DNA from: an uncultured Alphaproteobacteria bacterium
GTDB lineage: Bacteria; Pseudomonadota; Alphaproteobacteria; MPNO01; UBA2964
Assembly: GCA_951812775.1 (NCBI GenBank)
Contig: OX638326.1
Location: 3,173,391-3,237,390, forward strand
DNA length: 64,000 nt
Direction of reading: 5' to 3'
Each line of letters starts with the position of its first letter. Position 1 is the stretch's first letter. The position numbers and the translations under genes are program-made. Under the pieces are notes generated by a model. That model saw only the letters and a program-made list of their open reading frames with translations. It was not told where the DNA came from and made no database searches. Shown here piece by piece: positions 1-9,200 of the stretch.

Positions 1-1
1 C

Positions 2-3000
2 GGCCACCGCCATCGCAGCAAGTATTTTATGGAAGTCGAGCAGGTTCTGGAAAATACAAACCATACCCACGGCTACTTGAAAGCATTCTGCCGGCAACTG
101 CAATCTGGCGGGTTTGAGGGATTGACTACAGCAAAACTGACTTGGCTGATCGGCCATCTGAGCAATCTGGAACTCAAGCCGCTACGCAAGTACTTCAATG
201 ACAAGCGGCATAAAAAGAGTGACTTCTGGGAAGAAAAACGGCTGGAGAAGTTTTTTGAGCGCTGGATACTGCGCGAATGGCGTGTCGGGGAAAAGGACAG
301 GGATAAGGCTGAGGGAAAAGATTTTTCATATAAACAACTCCGGCAAAAGTGGAAATGTCGTCAGGGCAGCGTAATCGATTTCTGGCTGGAAACCGATCCT
401 CGATTCACCATCCCGCCCTATCAGGACAACAACAACCGCCATCCACCGCGTTGCCAGAGTTTGATTTTGAACCCTGCCTGTCTGGACAGTAAATATCCGC
501 AATGGTGCGACTGGCTGAAACAGCTTGGGGATATTCCGTCGGTGAAGGATTATCTGGATGATTTTGAGTCCCGGCTGAAAAAACTGAAAAGCGGTAAGGG
601 TAAAAGCTACTTTGACGATAGTGGCAAGGGTGATTTCAAAAACGACTCACAACGCAGAAGCCTGGCCGCGCTGGATGCCCGGCTGTTGCAGTTTATCCTT
701 GATCGGGTCAAAGCCACTGACTCATTGAAGCTGAATGAAATCTATTCCCAGGCCAAGGGATACAAACAAAACAACAGGGATGAGAAGGACCCGCAGGAAT
801 TCAGGAAAGCTCTGGAACGCGCTATCAACACAAGCGTTTTGCCGGATGGCCTGAAGACGCAAAGAAATTACACCAATGACGCCATCTTTGAACAAGGCAC
901 CTTCCTGCATCTGGTATGCCGATACTACAAACAGCGACAAAGGGCCAAAGACGGGCGTTTGTTTATTCATCCCGAATATCGCTTTCGCAAAGGGCGTGGT
1001 TATGAAAAGACCGGCCGCTTTGATGATGCAAATTGTTTGATGACCTACTGCAATCACAAACCCAGGCAGAAAAAATACCAGAGCCTTGCAGACCTTGCCG
1101 GGGTATTGCAGTTATCGCCTCAGAAATTACGGGAAGTGGTCAATTGTCAAGACGGACAAACAGAAGACGAAAATCTGATTCTCTGGATACTGAGAAATGA
1201 AAGAATAAAACCCAATTGCGAACGGGCGGACAAGGAACAGAAAGCCCGCCGGGGTCGGTTGAAGCTGGATATCCGGGCTGTCTATGGTTTGATTTATCAC
1301 AAGAGGACAAATGAATCACCAAGCTCTGCAGAGATAAAAAAAATTCTGAAGGAATCCAGGGTAAGAGACGCGACTAAACTGCACTCTTTTTGTGAGCGGG
1401 CCAAAAAGCTTTGTCTTGGTCTGACAAAAGACCTGTATGACGAAAAGGCGCAGAAAAGACGGGGAGAAGATCTGGAGCGCAACCCGGCGGCTGCTGTCTA
1501 CTTATTAGCTCAGATTTACAATATTGCCTTCACCGAGCGCAGTGGCAACACCAGCACCTGCGCCGTTTGCAGCGCAGACAACGCCCAGCGAATGCAGATT
1601 GTTGACGATCAAACCGGGAACGTCACAGCTAAAGCGCAGCGCCTGCCCGCCATTGCCACCCGTTTGATAGATGGTGCGGTCATGCGCATGGCGCGTATTG
1701 TTGGCGGCGCCATCGCCGATGACAAATGGGCATCTATTGAGTGTGAATTGGAGAATGGCCAACCCGTGCATGTGCCGATTATCACCGAATCCAATCGCTT
1801 TGAGTTTGAGCCTTCGAAAGAAGAGATCGTAGAAGGCCAACGGAAAAACCCCAGACAAGGTAAAGCACTCGAAAGAACCGATGATCCCGCCCCATTTGAT
1901 CAAAAAGAACAACGCATCAAGGGAGCAGGTCACAATATATGCCCCTATACCGGAGAATCTGTAACCGAAAATAATGGGGAAATCGACCATATCATTCCGC
2001 GCGCATCAAGCTGGGGAACCTTGAATGACGAGGCCAATCTGATCTGCGCTAGCAGGCAAGGTAACAAGACAAAGGGTAATGCCGAGTACTCGCTGTCAAA
2101 CCTGGATGGCACGTACAAACGGAAACAATTTGGTTCAAAAGACGATGGGGAAATCGAGGAATGGATTATCGATCAAATAGGTGATGGCTCTGACGAAAAT
2201 TTCAAGTTCGGTCCGTACCGCAGCTTTATCAATTTGAACGAGGATGAACAAAGAGCCTTCCGCCATGCCTTGTATCTGGTTGACAACCCCTGCTTGCGCC
2301 GGAAAGTAATCGGCGCCATCAATAACCGCAACCGCGCCCTGGTCAACGGCACCCAGCGTTACTTCGCCGAGGTGCTGGCAAACCAACTCTACAAAAAGGC
2401 CAAGCGCATCGACAAGGCCCACCTGCTGACATTCGATTACTTTGGCGTTGAAGCACGGAGCAGTAGCCGGGGTGACGGCATTTATGACCTGCGCAAGGAT
2501 TACGAAAAAGCAGCAGGTAACGATATTGCACGCTTTGCGAAAGAAAGTGGCAAAGCGCAAGACGCTTATTCTCATCTGATTGACGCTCAACTGGCCTTTG
2601 CTGTAGCAGCAGATGCGCACCGTGATGAGGGCAGTCTGAAACTTGAGCTTGACAATGCCGGCCTGTGGCCAGTGGATAAGGAAACCGGCGAAATCGTCTA
2701 TGAAAGCACCATTTTCAAGGCGATTCGGGTCGAGCCGGATGACATGAGGCAAGAAACACTGGATCGACGAAAACCCAGCGAAAGGTTTTCCTCACATCGT
2801 TCCTTTACCCGCGACACCTTTTACGCCGGCCATTACCTGCCCGTTTTGTTGAAGGAGGAAAACAATCAGGTTTCTGCCAGGATAGGGTTTGATTGGAAAA
2901 ACAGCTTTGAGTTGCGTGATACCCCAAAATCCCTGCAAAACCTGAATGGCTTGCTGAAGGAGGGACTATGCCGTGGTATGGAAAATCAGGAGATTGTCTG

Positions 3001-4060
3001 TATCAGCAGCTTCCGTGATTTGTACGAAAAGCTGACAGCACAGAACCGGTTTATGCAGCAGGTGAAAAAAAGTGGATATTGCTATCTGAGCATCAACAAG
3101 AAAAAGCTGCACGAATGCTTGTTGCGGGATCACAACACGAAAAATGGTCAACCTTCAAGTGATCTCTTTGATTTCTGCTATAAAACCCTGGGTTACCGAA
3201 CAGAAAAGGAAACGATCAGCAAGCGGGAAGACCTTGATTGTGTAATAAATAAAGACGAGAACTTTCAGATAAAAAAAGAAAAGGAAACGATCTCATTGCC
3301 TTCCAAAAAAGAGTGGATAGATTGCCGGAAGAAATGGCAAGCGGCTGAAAAGACAGGGCAAGCCTTTGAGGAGTTCTTACGAAGTTACTTTAAGTCCCAA
3401 CAACAGCATGCCCATCAAAAGGCCGGAAAGGTGTTCTCAATGCCTGTTGTAAGCAAGCAGGGGAAATTCCTGATTGGCAGGAAATCCTGGGATGGAAAAC
3501 GTACAGCCCAGATTCTTAACGACTCGAATTCGACAGGCACTAATAACAAGCCTGCCATCCCCTGTCGACTGGCGGACGGCTCACTAAGTAAAAAGCTGGC
3601 CGTCTGGGCACAATCTGAAAATGTGGTCAAATTGTCTGGGGACGAATATCAGGACGGCGAAATCATCGATCCCTCCGACTGGTATTGTGTTGATGGCGAG
3701 AAAATACCACTGCCCTTGCCGGAGGCAATTGATGGGCTCTGGTACCGGATTGATGATTCAACCCGGCCGAGCATCAAAATCCGCTTGGCACAGGATGGCG
3801 AGAAATTGACGGCAAATCCCTTGGAACACGCTATCTGTAAATATAATAAACCCAAGAAAGATTTTTGTAATGAAATAAATGAAATATTCGAGAAAAAAAT
3901 CAAACCGGCAAAGAAAGGCAAGGTTTTTGTTTACAAGGGGGGTCAATACAATTCTGTCATGAAGACAGCTTTCAAAACCGCCCGATGCGACAATGACTCA
4001 CCACAAGGAGAACCGCTCGTCTACAAACCGCAAAAGCCCACCCAAAATGGCGAAAACTGA
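2..4060 (+). CDS. cas9: Type II-B Cas9 nuclease (5' end outside window)
   Basis: RNA-guided DNA endonuclease. The reading frame is open from base 2, upstream of the first ATG at 29, and residues there (GHRHRSKYF) continue the match to Francisella novicida Cas9 (GGRHRSQYF). The N-terminal third, with RuvC-I and the bridge helix, therefore lies left of the window. Visible in order: the REC-lobe motif NLELKPLRKYFNDK, the CAVCSADNA motif near 1560, RuvC-II PIITESNRFEFEP (Glu codon 1787-1789), the HNH domain with IDHIIPR (catalytic His codon 1988-1990) and TLNDEANLI, and RuvC-III YSHLIDAQLAF near 2565. Residues expected to be catalytic in this part are intact. The close match to FnCas9 plus an adjacent cas4 makes it type II-B. 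It is first in a tight cas9-cas1-cas2-cas4 operon. A fragment of this gene recurs at 10121-10228. Confidence 0.97.
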   Translation, partial: GHRHRSKYFMEVEQVLENTNHTHGYLKAFCRQLQSGGFEGLTTAKLTWLIGHLSNLELKPLRKYFNDKRHKKSDFWEEKRLEKFFERWILREWRVGEKDRDKAEGKDFSYKQLRQKWKCRQGSVIDFWLETDPRFTIPPYQDNNNRHPPRCQSLILNPACLDSKYPQWCDWLKQLGDIPSVKDYLDDFESRLKKLKSGKGKSYFDDSGKGDFKNDSQRRSLAALDARLLQFILDRVKATDSLKLNEIYSQAKGYKQNNRDEKDPQEFRKALERAINTSVLPDGLKTQRNYTNDAIFEQGTFLHLVCRYYKQRQRAKDGRLFIHPEYRFRKGRGYEKTGRFDDANCLMTYCNHKPRQKKYQSLADLAGVLQLSPQKLREVVNCQDGQTEDENLILWILRNERIKPNCERADKEQKARRGRLKLDIRAVYGLIYHKRTNESPSSAEIKKILKESRVRDATKLHSFCERAKKLCLGLTKDLYDEKAQKRRGEDLERNPAAAVYLLAQIYNIAFTERSGNTSTCAVCSADNAQRMQIVDDQTGNVTAKAQRLPAIATRLIDGAVMRMARIVGGAIADDKWASIECELENGQPVHVPIITESNRFEFEPSKEEIVEGQRKNPRQGKALERTDDPAPFDQKEQRIKGAGHNICPYTGESVTENNGEIDHIIPRASSWGTLNDEANLICASRQGNKTKGNAEYSLSNLDGTYKRKQFGSKDDGEIEEWIIDQIGDGSDENFKFGPYRSFINLNEDEQRAFRHALYLVDNPCLRRKVIGAINNRNRALVNGTQRYFAEVLANQLYKKAKRIDKAHLLTFDYFGVEARSSSRGDGIYDLRKDYEKAAGNDIARFAKESGKAQDAYSHLIDAQLAFAVAADAHRDEGSLKLELDNAGLWPVDKETGEIVYESTIFKAIRVEPDDMRQETLDRRKPSERFSSHRSFTRDTFYAGHYLPVLLKEENNQVSARIGFDWKNSFELRDTPKSLQNLNGLLKEGLCRGMENQEIVCISSFRDLYEKLTAQNRFMQQVKKSGYCYLSINKKKLHECLLRDHNTKNGQPSSDLFDFCYKTLGYRTEKETISKREDLDCVINKDENFQIKKEKETISLPSKKEWIDCRKKWQAAEKTGQAFEEFLRSYFKSQQQHAHQKAGKVFSMPVVSKQGKFLIGRKSWDGKRTAQILNDSNSTGTNNKPAIPCRLADGSLSKKLAVWAQSENVVKLSGDEYQDGEIIDPSDWYCVDGEKIPLPLPEAIDGLWYRIDDSTRPSIKIRLAQDGEKLTANPLEHAICKYNKPKKDFCNEINEIFEKKIKPAKKGKVFVYKGGQYNSVMKTAFKTARCDNDSPQGEPLVYKPQKPTQNGEN

Positions 4061-4068
4061 CAGCTCCC

Positions 4069-5025
4069 ATGAAACATTTGGTCATCAATGACTATGGCAC
4101 CTTCCTTGGTCTGGATGGCAACCGGCTGGCCGTCAAGCAGGATGACCGGGTGCAGCACTACCCACTTAACCGCCTCTGCACTGTTGCTATCGCCAAACGC
4201 GGGATCAGCGTTTCCAGCGACCTAATCGAGGCATTCAGTCAGCGCGGCATCAAGCTGTTTTTTCTGGATTTTCGCGGTGTGGCACACTCGGCCCTTGTTG
4301 GCCAGTCGCAACATGGCGTGGTGGCGGTGCGAGCCGCGCAAATGGCCTTCTGCCAACAGGACACGCTGCCGCTGGCCAGACAAGTGGTCAATGCCAAGCT
4401 CAAGAATCAGCGGGCTGTATTGAATCATCTGAATAAATACCACCGGCATCCGGCGCTGCAAAGTGCTGCCGAGGCATTGCTGTTGCATGCCAATCAGTCA
4501 AGCCATGCCGGCACCATCGAAACGTTACTGGGTTTTGAAGGTGCCGGTGCCAGCGCCTACTTTCAGGCGTTGCGTGAGGCGCAGTTGTTTTCCTCCACTT
4601 TTGAAACACGCGAAGGGCGCGGCAGTGTAGAAATCAACAACGCCATGTTGAACCTGGGTTATGCGGTGCTAAGCAGCTACTTGCTGAGCGCGATTGTCAA
4701 CGCCGGGCTGGAACCTTATCTTGGCATTATGCACAGCAAACGCCCGGGCAAGATGGCACTCGTGTTGGACATTATGGAAGAATACCGCGCCTGGGTGGTG
4801 GATCGGGCGGTAATCAAGCTGCGCCAGCGCACCGAGGCCAAGATCACACTGGACGCCACGCTTAAGAAAGCCCTGATCAGGGAAATTCAAAATACCTGTG
4901 GCAAACGGTATCGTTATCGTCGCAAGCAACTCCGGCTGGAACATATCATGCAGCGTCAGGTGTATCAGCTGTGCGGCCACTTTTATGGGGAGAATAGGTA
5001 TCGACCCTTTTTGTTCAAATGGTGA
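4069..5025 (+). CDS. cas1: Cas1 spacer integrase
   Basis: Metal-dependent integrase that, with Cas2, inserts new spacers into the array. It has 318 residues, normal for the family. The three acidic/His metal-ligand regions are visible: Glu in LGFEGAGASAYF (about residue 152), His in LGIMHSKRPGK (about 224) and the acidic LVLDIMEEYR segment (about 238). It starts 8 bp after the cas9 stop and ends 3 bp before cas2, so it is almost certainly cotranscribed. Nothing suggests degradation. Confidence 0.97.
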   Translation: MKHLVINDYGTFLGLDGNRLAVKQDDRVQHYPLNRLCTVAIAKRGISVSSDLIEAFSQRGIKLFFLDFRGVAHSALVGQSQHGVVAVRAAQMAFCQQDTLPLARQVVNAKLKNQRAVLNHLNKYHRHPALQSAAEALLLHANQSSHAGTIETLLGFEGAGASAYFQALREAQLFSSTFETREGRGSVEINNAMLNLGYAVLSSYLLSAIVNAGLEPYLGIMHSKRPGKMALVLDIMEEYRAWVVDRAVIKLRQRTEAKITLDATLKKALIREIQNTCGKRYRYRRKQLRLEHIMQRQVYQLCGHFYGENRYRPFLFKW

Positions 5026-5028
5026 GCG

Positions 5029-5325
5029 ATGAATCGGTTACGGCAGGAATATCTGCTCAGCTATGATATTTCAGATAGCAGAATGCGCACCCGACTACAC
5101 AGACAACTGGCCGGATATGGTCTGCGCCCGGTACAAAAATCGGTCTTCTGGGGGCATTTGAGCCTGGCGGAGTTACAGGCTGTCAAGCGGGATTTGCAAC
5201 AGGCCCTGGATGCCTCGGACAAGGCTTTTATTACTCACAGTAATTTCAATGGACGCGGGCAAAGCCACCTGGTGGGTCATCACCCTGAGGAATTTACTGA
5301 CTGGCCGGAAAGCGATGTTATCTAG
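5029..5325 (+). CDS. cas2: Cas2, structural partner of Cas1
   Basis: Small 98-residue ferredoxin-fold protein that dimerises at the centre of the Cas1-Cas2 integration complex. The N-terminal beta strand with the conserved Asp is present (LLSYDISDSRMR), as is the later KSVFWG strand. It begins 3 bp after cas1 and its last 11 bases overlap the start of cas4, which fits translational coupling. Length and motifs are typical. Confidence 0.95.
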   Translation: MNRLRQEYLLSYDISDSRMRTRLHRQLAGYGLRPVQKSVFWGHLSLAELQAVKRDLQQALDASDKAFITHSNFNGRGQSHLVGHHPEEFTDWPESDVI

Positions 5326-5893
5326 CGTGCCGGCCAACCTGATCCGGCAATGGTGTTATTGCCCGAGAGTGGTTTACTACCAGGAGCTGGCAGGAATGAC
5401 TTCTTTCGCGCACCCCGAATGGGTCAGGCAGGGTGAGCATTTTCACCGGATGGAAGCTATCCTCTGGCAACGGCGCAACCTGTCGCGTTTTCACCTTCGG
5501 GAAGGCAAACAGCATCATGGTCTGTCCATGTACAGCGCTGCCCTGGGTCTGCATGGCATCGCTGACATGGTGGTCGAAACAGATGAAGCAGTATACGCAG
5601 TGGAATTCAAACTGGCCGCCAGCAACAAAAAGCGCGGTGATGTGTTGCAACTGACCGCCTACGCCATGCTCGCCGAGGATCATTTCCAAAAGCCCGGGAC
5701 AGTGGGGTTTCTGGTCGGTAGCGGCAAGGTACTGCACACTGTCATCATTGATGCGGAAAAGCGCCGGCAGGTGGCCACGGTGGCCCAGGCGATTCGCGCC
5801 ATGCTGGTCAAAGGCCGTAAACCTGACTCCAGCGCATCGCTTGCGCAATGCGGAGCCTGCGAATATGTGAATTTCTGCAATGACCGCCTGTAA
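5315..5893 (+). CDS. cas4: Cas4 Fe-S exonuclease
   Basis: RecB-like nuclease with a 4Fe-4S cluster. In type II-B it is thought to help choose and trim prespacers. ATG 5315, inside the end of cas2, is preferred over the earlier in-frame start at 5210 because homology begins at MLSSVPANLIRQWCYCPR. Visible features: an N-terminal Cys in CYCPR, nuclease residues in HPEWVRQGEHFH, GIADMV and VEFKLA (Asp, Glu-x-Lys), and a C-terminal Cys set in QCGACEYVNFC. The product has 192 residues. This gene is the hallmark separating II-B from II-A and II-C. It converges on the tracrRNA gene, whose terminator lies 49 bp past the stop. Confidence 0.95.
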   Translation: MLSSVPANLIRQWCYCPRVVYYQELAGMTSFAHPEWVRQGEHFHRMEAILWQRRNLSRFHLREGKQHHGLSMYSAALGLHGIADMVVETDEAVYAVEFKLAASNKKRGDVLQLTAYAMLAEDHFQKPGTVGFLVGSGKVLHTVIIDAEKRRQVATVAQAIRAMLVKGRKPDSSASLAQCGACEYVNFCNDRL

Positions 5894-5942
5894 AACCGTG
5901 CTCACCGTGCATGATGCCACAGGCCAAAAAAATACGGACAAC

Positions 5943-5966
5943 AAAAAACCGCCCGGAGGCGGTTCA
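5943..5966 (-). terminator. Rho-independent terminator of tracrRNA
   Basis: On the - strand an AACCGCC stem arm (5964-5958) and its complement (5953-5947) close a 4-base loop and run into six T residues (5948-5943). It sits at the 3' end of the tracrRNA gene and can also be read as a hairpin downstream of cas4 on the other strand. Confidence 0.85.
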
Positions 5967-6061
5967 TGTCCTTCACGAAGAAGGCGGACGTGTCATGACA
6001 GAGGTCCGTTCAGTATACTTTTTGATGATTACAGTGCATCAATGAAAGGCTATACCAATGC
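5943..6061 (-). ncRNA. tracrRNA of the type II-B system
   Basis: Trans-activating RNA that pairs with the crRNA repeat and is bound by Cas9. Read on the - strand, 6055-6043 is GTATAGCCTTTCA, an exact complement of repeat-derived TGAAAGGCTATAC in the crRNA. A less exact lower stem (CTGTAATC, 6034-6027) faces the crRNA 5' GTTTCAG. The tail that follows closely matches the F. novicida tracrRNA as I recall it: GTAATCATC, then GAACGGACCTCTGT and GACACGTC. A CCTTC/GAAGG hairpin and the terminator finish it. The 5' end near 6061 is inferred from a -10-like element at 6073-6068, and a longer form could start near 6094. Both crRNA and tracrRNA are therefore made from the - strand. Confidence 0.93.
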
Positions 6062-6067
6062 GGCTAA

Positions 6068-6128
6068 AGTCTACCAGATACAATCTGGCTTCGCAACTGA
6101 ATTCTACCAGATACAATCTGCTTCGCAA
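6068..6128 (-). promoter_or_regulatory. Two tandem tracrRNA promoters
   Basis: On the - strand a TTGCGA (6096-6091), 17-bp spacer and TAGACT (6073-6068) lie just upstream of the anti-repeat. A near copy 33 bp further upstream reads TTGCGA (6128-6123), 16-bp spacer, TAGAAT (6106-6101). The copies share CAGATTGTATCTG-like spacers, so this is a tandem duplication of one promoter. Start sites would be near 6061 and 6094. Inferred from sequence only. Confidence 0.6.
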
Positions 6129-6163
6129 ATTGCCTGTGCTTTCGCACAACTTCCTGGTTTGCG

Positions 6164-6188
6164 AAAAAAGTACCCGGCTTTTCAAGCC
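6164..6188 (-). terminator. Candidate terminator of the crRNA precursor
   Basis: Read from the array on the - strand, GGCTT-GAA-AAGCC (6188-6176) is followed by GGGTAC and six T residues (6169-6164). It lies after the leader-distal end of the array and before the tracrRNA promoters, where a terminator for the array transcript would be expected. The stem is only 5 bp. Confidence 0.45.
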
Positions 6189-6191
6189 CCA

Positions 6192-6222
6192 CCCCCTTGA
6201 AAATCAAGGATTTTCAAGGGGG
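6192..6222. repeat. Perfect 14-bp inverted repeat at array edge
   Basis: CCCCCTTGAAAATC (6192-6205) and GATTTTCAAGGGGG (6209-6222) are exact complements around a 3-base loop. The right arm ends on the first base of the first CRISPR repeat. In the array transcript it would form a strong hairpin directly after the last repeat and might act with the adjacent T-run as a terminator or processing signal. It does not resemble the CRISPR repeat. Confidence 0.8.
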
Positions 6223-9200
6223 GTGCATCAGTATAGCCTTTCACCTGGCAACTGAAACGGAGCCACAAAGTGACGAGAGACAGTTTGCCAACGGGTGCAT
6301 CAGTATAGCCTTTCACCTGGCAACTGAAACGATTTATGATAATCAGAATAAGTGCCACCTCGAGGTGCATCAGTATAGCCTTTCACCTGGCAACTGAAAC
6401 TTTTTTCTGTCCCTTGCCTTTGCCTGGCCGGGGGGTGCATCAGTATAGCCTTTCACCTGGCAACTGAAACAGAATACTGGTCTTCTTAAGGGAGGTGCCT
6501 ACAGGTGCATCAGTATAGCCTTTCACCTGGCAACTGAAACGTAGTCCTCAGACGAGCTCGAGATTGCCATTGCGGTGCATCAGTATAGCCTTTCACCTGG
6601 CAACTGAAACGTCATCTCTTCGAGATCACGAAAGAAGCCAGCGCAGGTGCATCAGTATAGCCTTTCACCTGGCAACTGAAACCAAGGAGTCCATTTCATC
6701 GGGGAGCATACGATAGAGGTGCATCAGTATAGCCTTTCACCTGGCAACTGAAACCTTTCTCATCCCCGTTTTCTTCCTGGTTCAACGGGGTGCATCAGTA
6801 TAGCCTTTCACCTGGCAACTGAAACTCCTTGCCAGCATTGATAGTGCTAAATTGATAGAGGTGCATCAGTATAGCCTTTCACCTGGCAACTGAAACGCTC
6901 GATTGAAGAACGACCCACTCCAGCACCCTGGTGCATCAGTATAGCCTTTCACCTGGCAACTGAAACGCGGTAAAAGATTCATCTATGACAGAAGCAGAGA
7001 GGTGCATCAGTATAGCCTTTCACCTGGCAACTGAAACGCATACTTCCCATCACGTCCGAATCTCACCAAGGTGGTGCATCAGTATAGCCTTTCACCTGGC
7101 AACTGAAACTGCTGCTTCCATGGCTCGTTTTCTTGAGACCCAGGGTGCATCAGTATAGCCTTTCACCTGGCAACTGAAACTCTTTACCAGCGTTGATAGT
7201 GGAGAATTGATAGAGGGTGCATCAGTATAGCCTTTCACCTGGCAACTGAAACCTGACTTTGGGTATGATCCCTTTCTCAAACTTAGGTGCATCAGTATAG
7301 CCTTTCACCTGGCAACTGAAACTCTTTTCCCGCATTGATAGTGGAGAATTGATAGGGTGCATCAGTATAGCCTTTCACCTGGCAACTGAAACTGCCTGGA
7401 TCGTTCGGTCTATGAGGACATTGTGTGGTGCATCAGTATAGCCTTTCACCTGGCAACTGAAACCTGAGAGACGTCAACTGTTGAAAATGGATTTTTAGGT
7501 GCATCAGTATAGCCTTTCACCTGGCAACTGAAACATCCCCAACAGGATGGTCCCAAGCAGCATATTTAGGTGCATCAGTATAGCCTTTCACCTGGCAACT
7601 GAAACGCAATCAGCGGTCTTACCAGTGAAGGTACGGAGGGTGCATCAGTATAGCCTTTCACCTGGCAACTGAAACGGCAGATTGACACCGAGACGACCGA
7701 ATTTAAGATGGTGCATCAGTATAGCCTTTCACCTGGCAACTGAAACCTTGCCCTGGCTGCCTCGACTCCTGCTTTTGTTCGGTGCATCAGTATAGCCTTT
7801 CACCTGGCAACTGAAACATCTAAATCAGTGTGAGAATCAGCTACCTGATAAAAGGTGCATCAGTATAGCCTTTCACCTGGCAACTGAAACGTATTATACA
7901 GTTTCTTACCAAATTCATACTGAAGGGTGCATCAGTATAGCCTTTCACCTGGCAACTGAAACAGATTTTCAATCCAGCGGAAGGGAACGTAAAAAGAGGG
8001 TGCATCAGTATAGCCTTTCACCTGGCAACTGAAACGCAATCAGCGGTCTTACCAGTGAAGGTACGGAGGGTGCATCAGTATAGCCTTTCACCTGGCAACT
8101 GAAACGGCAGATTGACACCGAGACGACCGAATTTAAGATGGTGCATCAGTATAGCCTTTCACCTGGCAACTGAAACCTTGCCCTGGCTGCCTCGACTCCT
8201 GCTTTTGTTCGGTGCATCAGTATAGCCTTTCACCTGGCAACTGAAACATCTAAATCAGTGTGAGAATCAGCTACCTGATAAAAGGTGCATCAGTATAGCC
8301 TTTCACCTGGCAACTGAAACGTATTATACAGTTTCTTACCAAATTCATACTGAAGGGTGCATCAGTATAGCCTTTCACCTGGCAACTGAAACAGATTTTC
8401 AATCCAGCGGAAGGGAACGTAAAAAGAGGGTGCATCAGTATAGCCTTTCACCTGGCAACTGAAACAGTGAGAACCAACAAAGAAGTAGTCGCGTACCGGG
8501 TGCATCAGTATAGCCTTTCACCTGGCAACTGAAACCGAATGTCGGTGTAACGTATCCTACGGCCACAAAACTGGTGCATCAGTATAGCCTTTCACCTGGC
8601 AACTGAAACAACTTGAGATCGTCATCAGTAAAACCAGCCGAGGTGGTGCATCAGTATAGCCTTTCACCTGGCAACTGAAACATCCAAGTCCGTATGAGAA
8701 TCAGCCACCTGATTAAGGTGCATCAGTATAGCCTTTCACCTGGCAACTGAAACAGTCAATAACAAGACCCAGGACGACAGCGATTGAGCGGTGCATCAGT
8801 ATAGCCTTTCACCTGGCAACTGAAACAAGCGTCAAAAGGAACCCAATCAATATCAGGACAACGGTGCATCAGTATAGCCTTTCACCTGGCAACTGAAACA
8901 CATTAGAGGAAAAGCCAGAAGCGGACGGACGTGGTGCATCAGTATAGCCTTTCACCTGGCAACTGAAACCTATAGTCCTGGCGCTCTCTCTGCTTCTGTC
9001 GTAGGTGCATCAGTATAGCCTTTCACCTGGCAACTGAAACTTAATGTACGATGGAGTAGCATAGCCAGTGTTGTAGGTGCATCAGTATAGCCTTTCACCT
9101 GGCAACTGAAACAAATATATACCAACCGCCAAGGAGTCAGACATACGAGGTGCATCAGTATAGCCTTTCACCTGGCAACTGAAACGTTTTATCACCGAGC

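Noticed and set aside
2135-2752. Long antisense frame within cas9
   Set aside because: It is the shadow of a strongly conserved coding region and shows no independent motif or ribosome site.
6058-6397. Short open frames at the left end of the array
   Set aside because: They are translations of the tracrRNA promoter repeats and the CRISPR repeat. The peptide repeats itself with each CRISPR unit.
6826-7355. Spacer peptide YQFSTINAGK as a phage thymidine kinase Walker A motif
   Set aside because: The Lys codon is followed by GA, giving Asp or Glu, whereas a P-loop needs Ser or Thr there.
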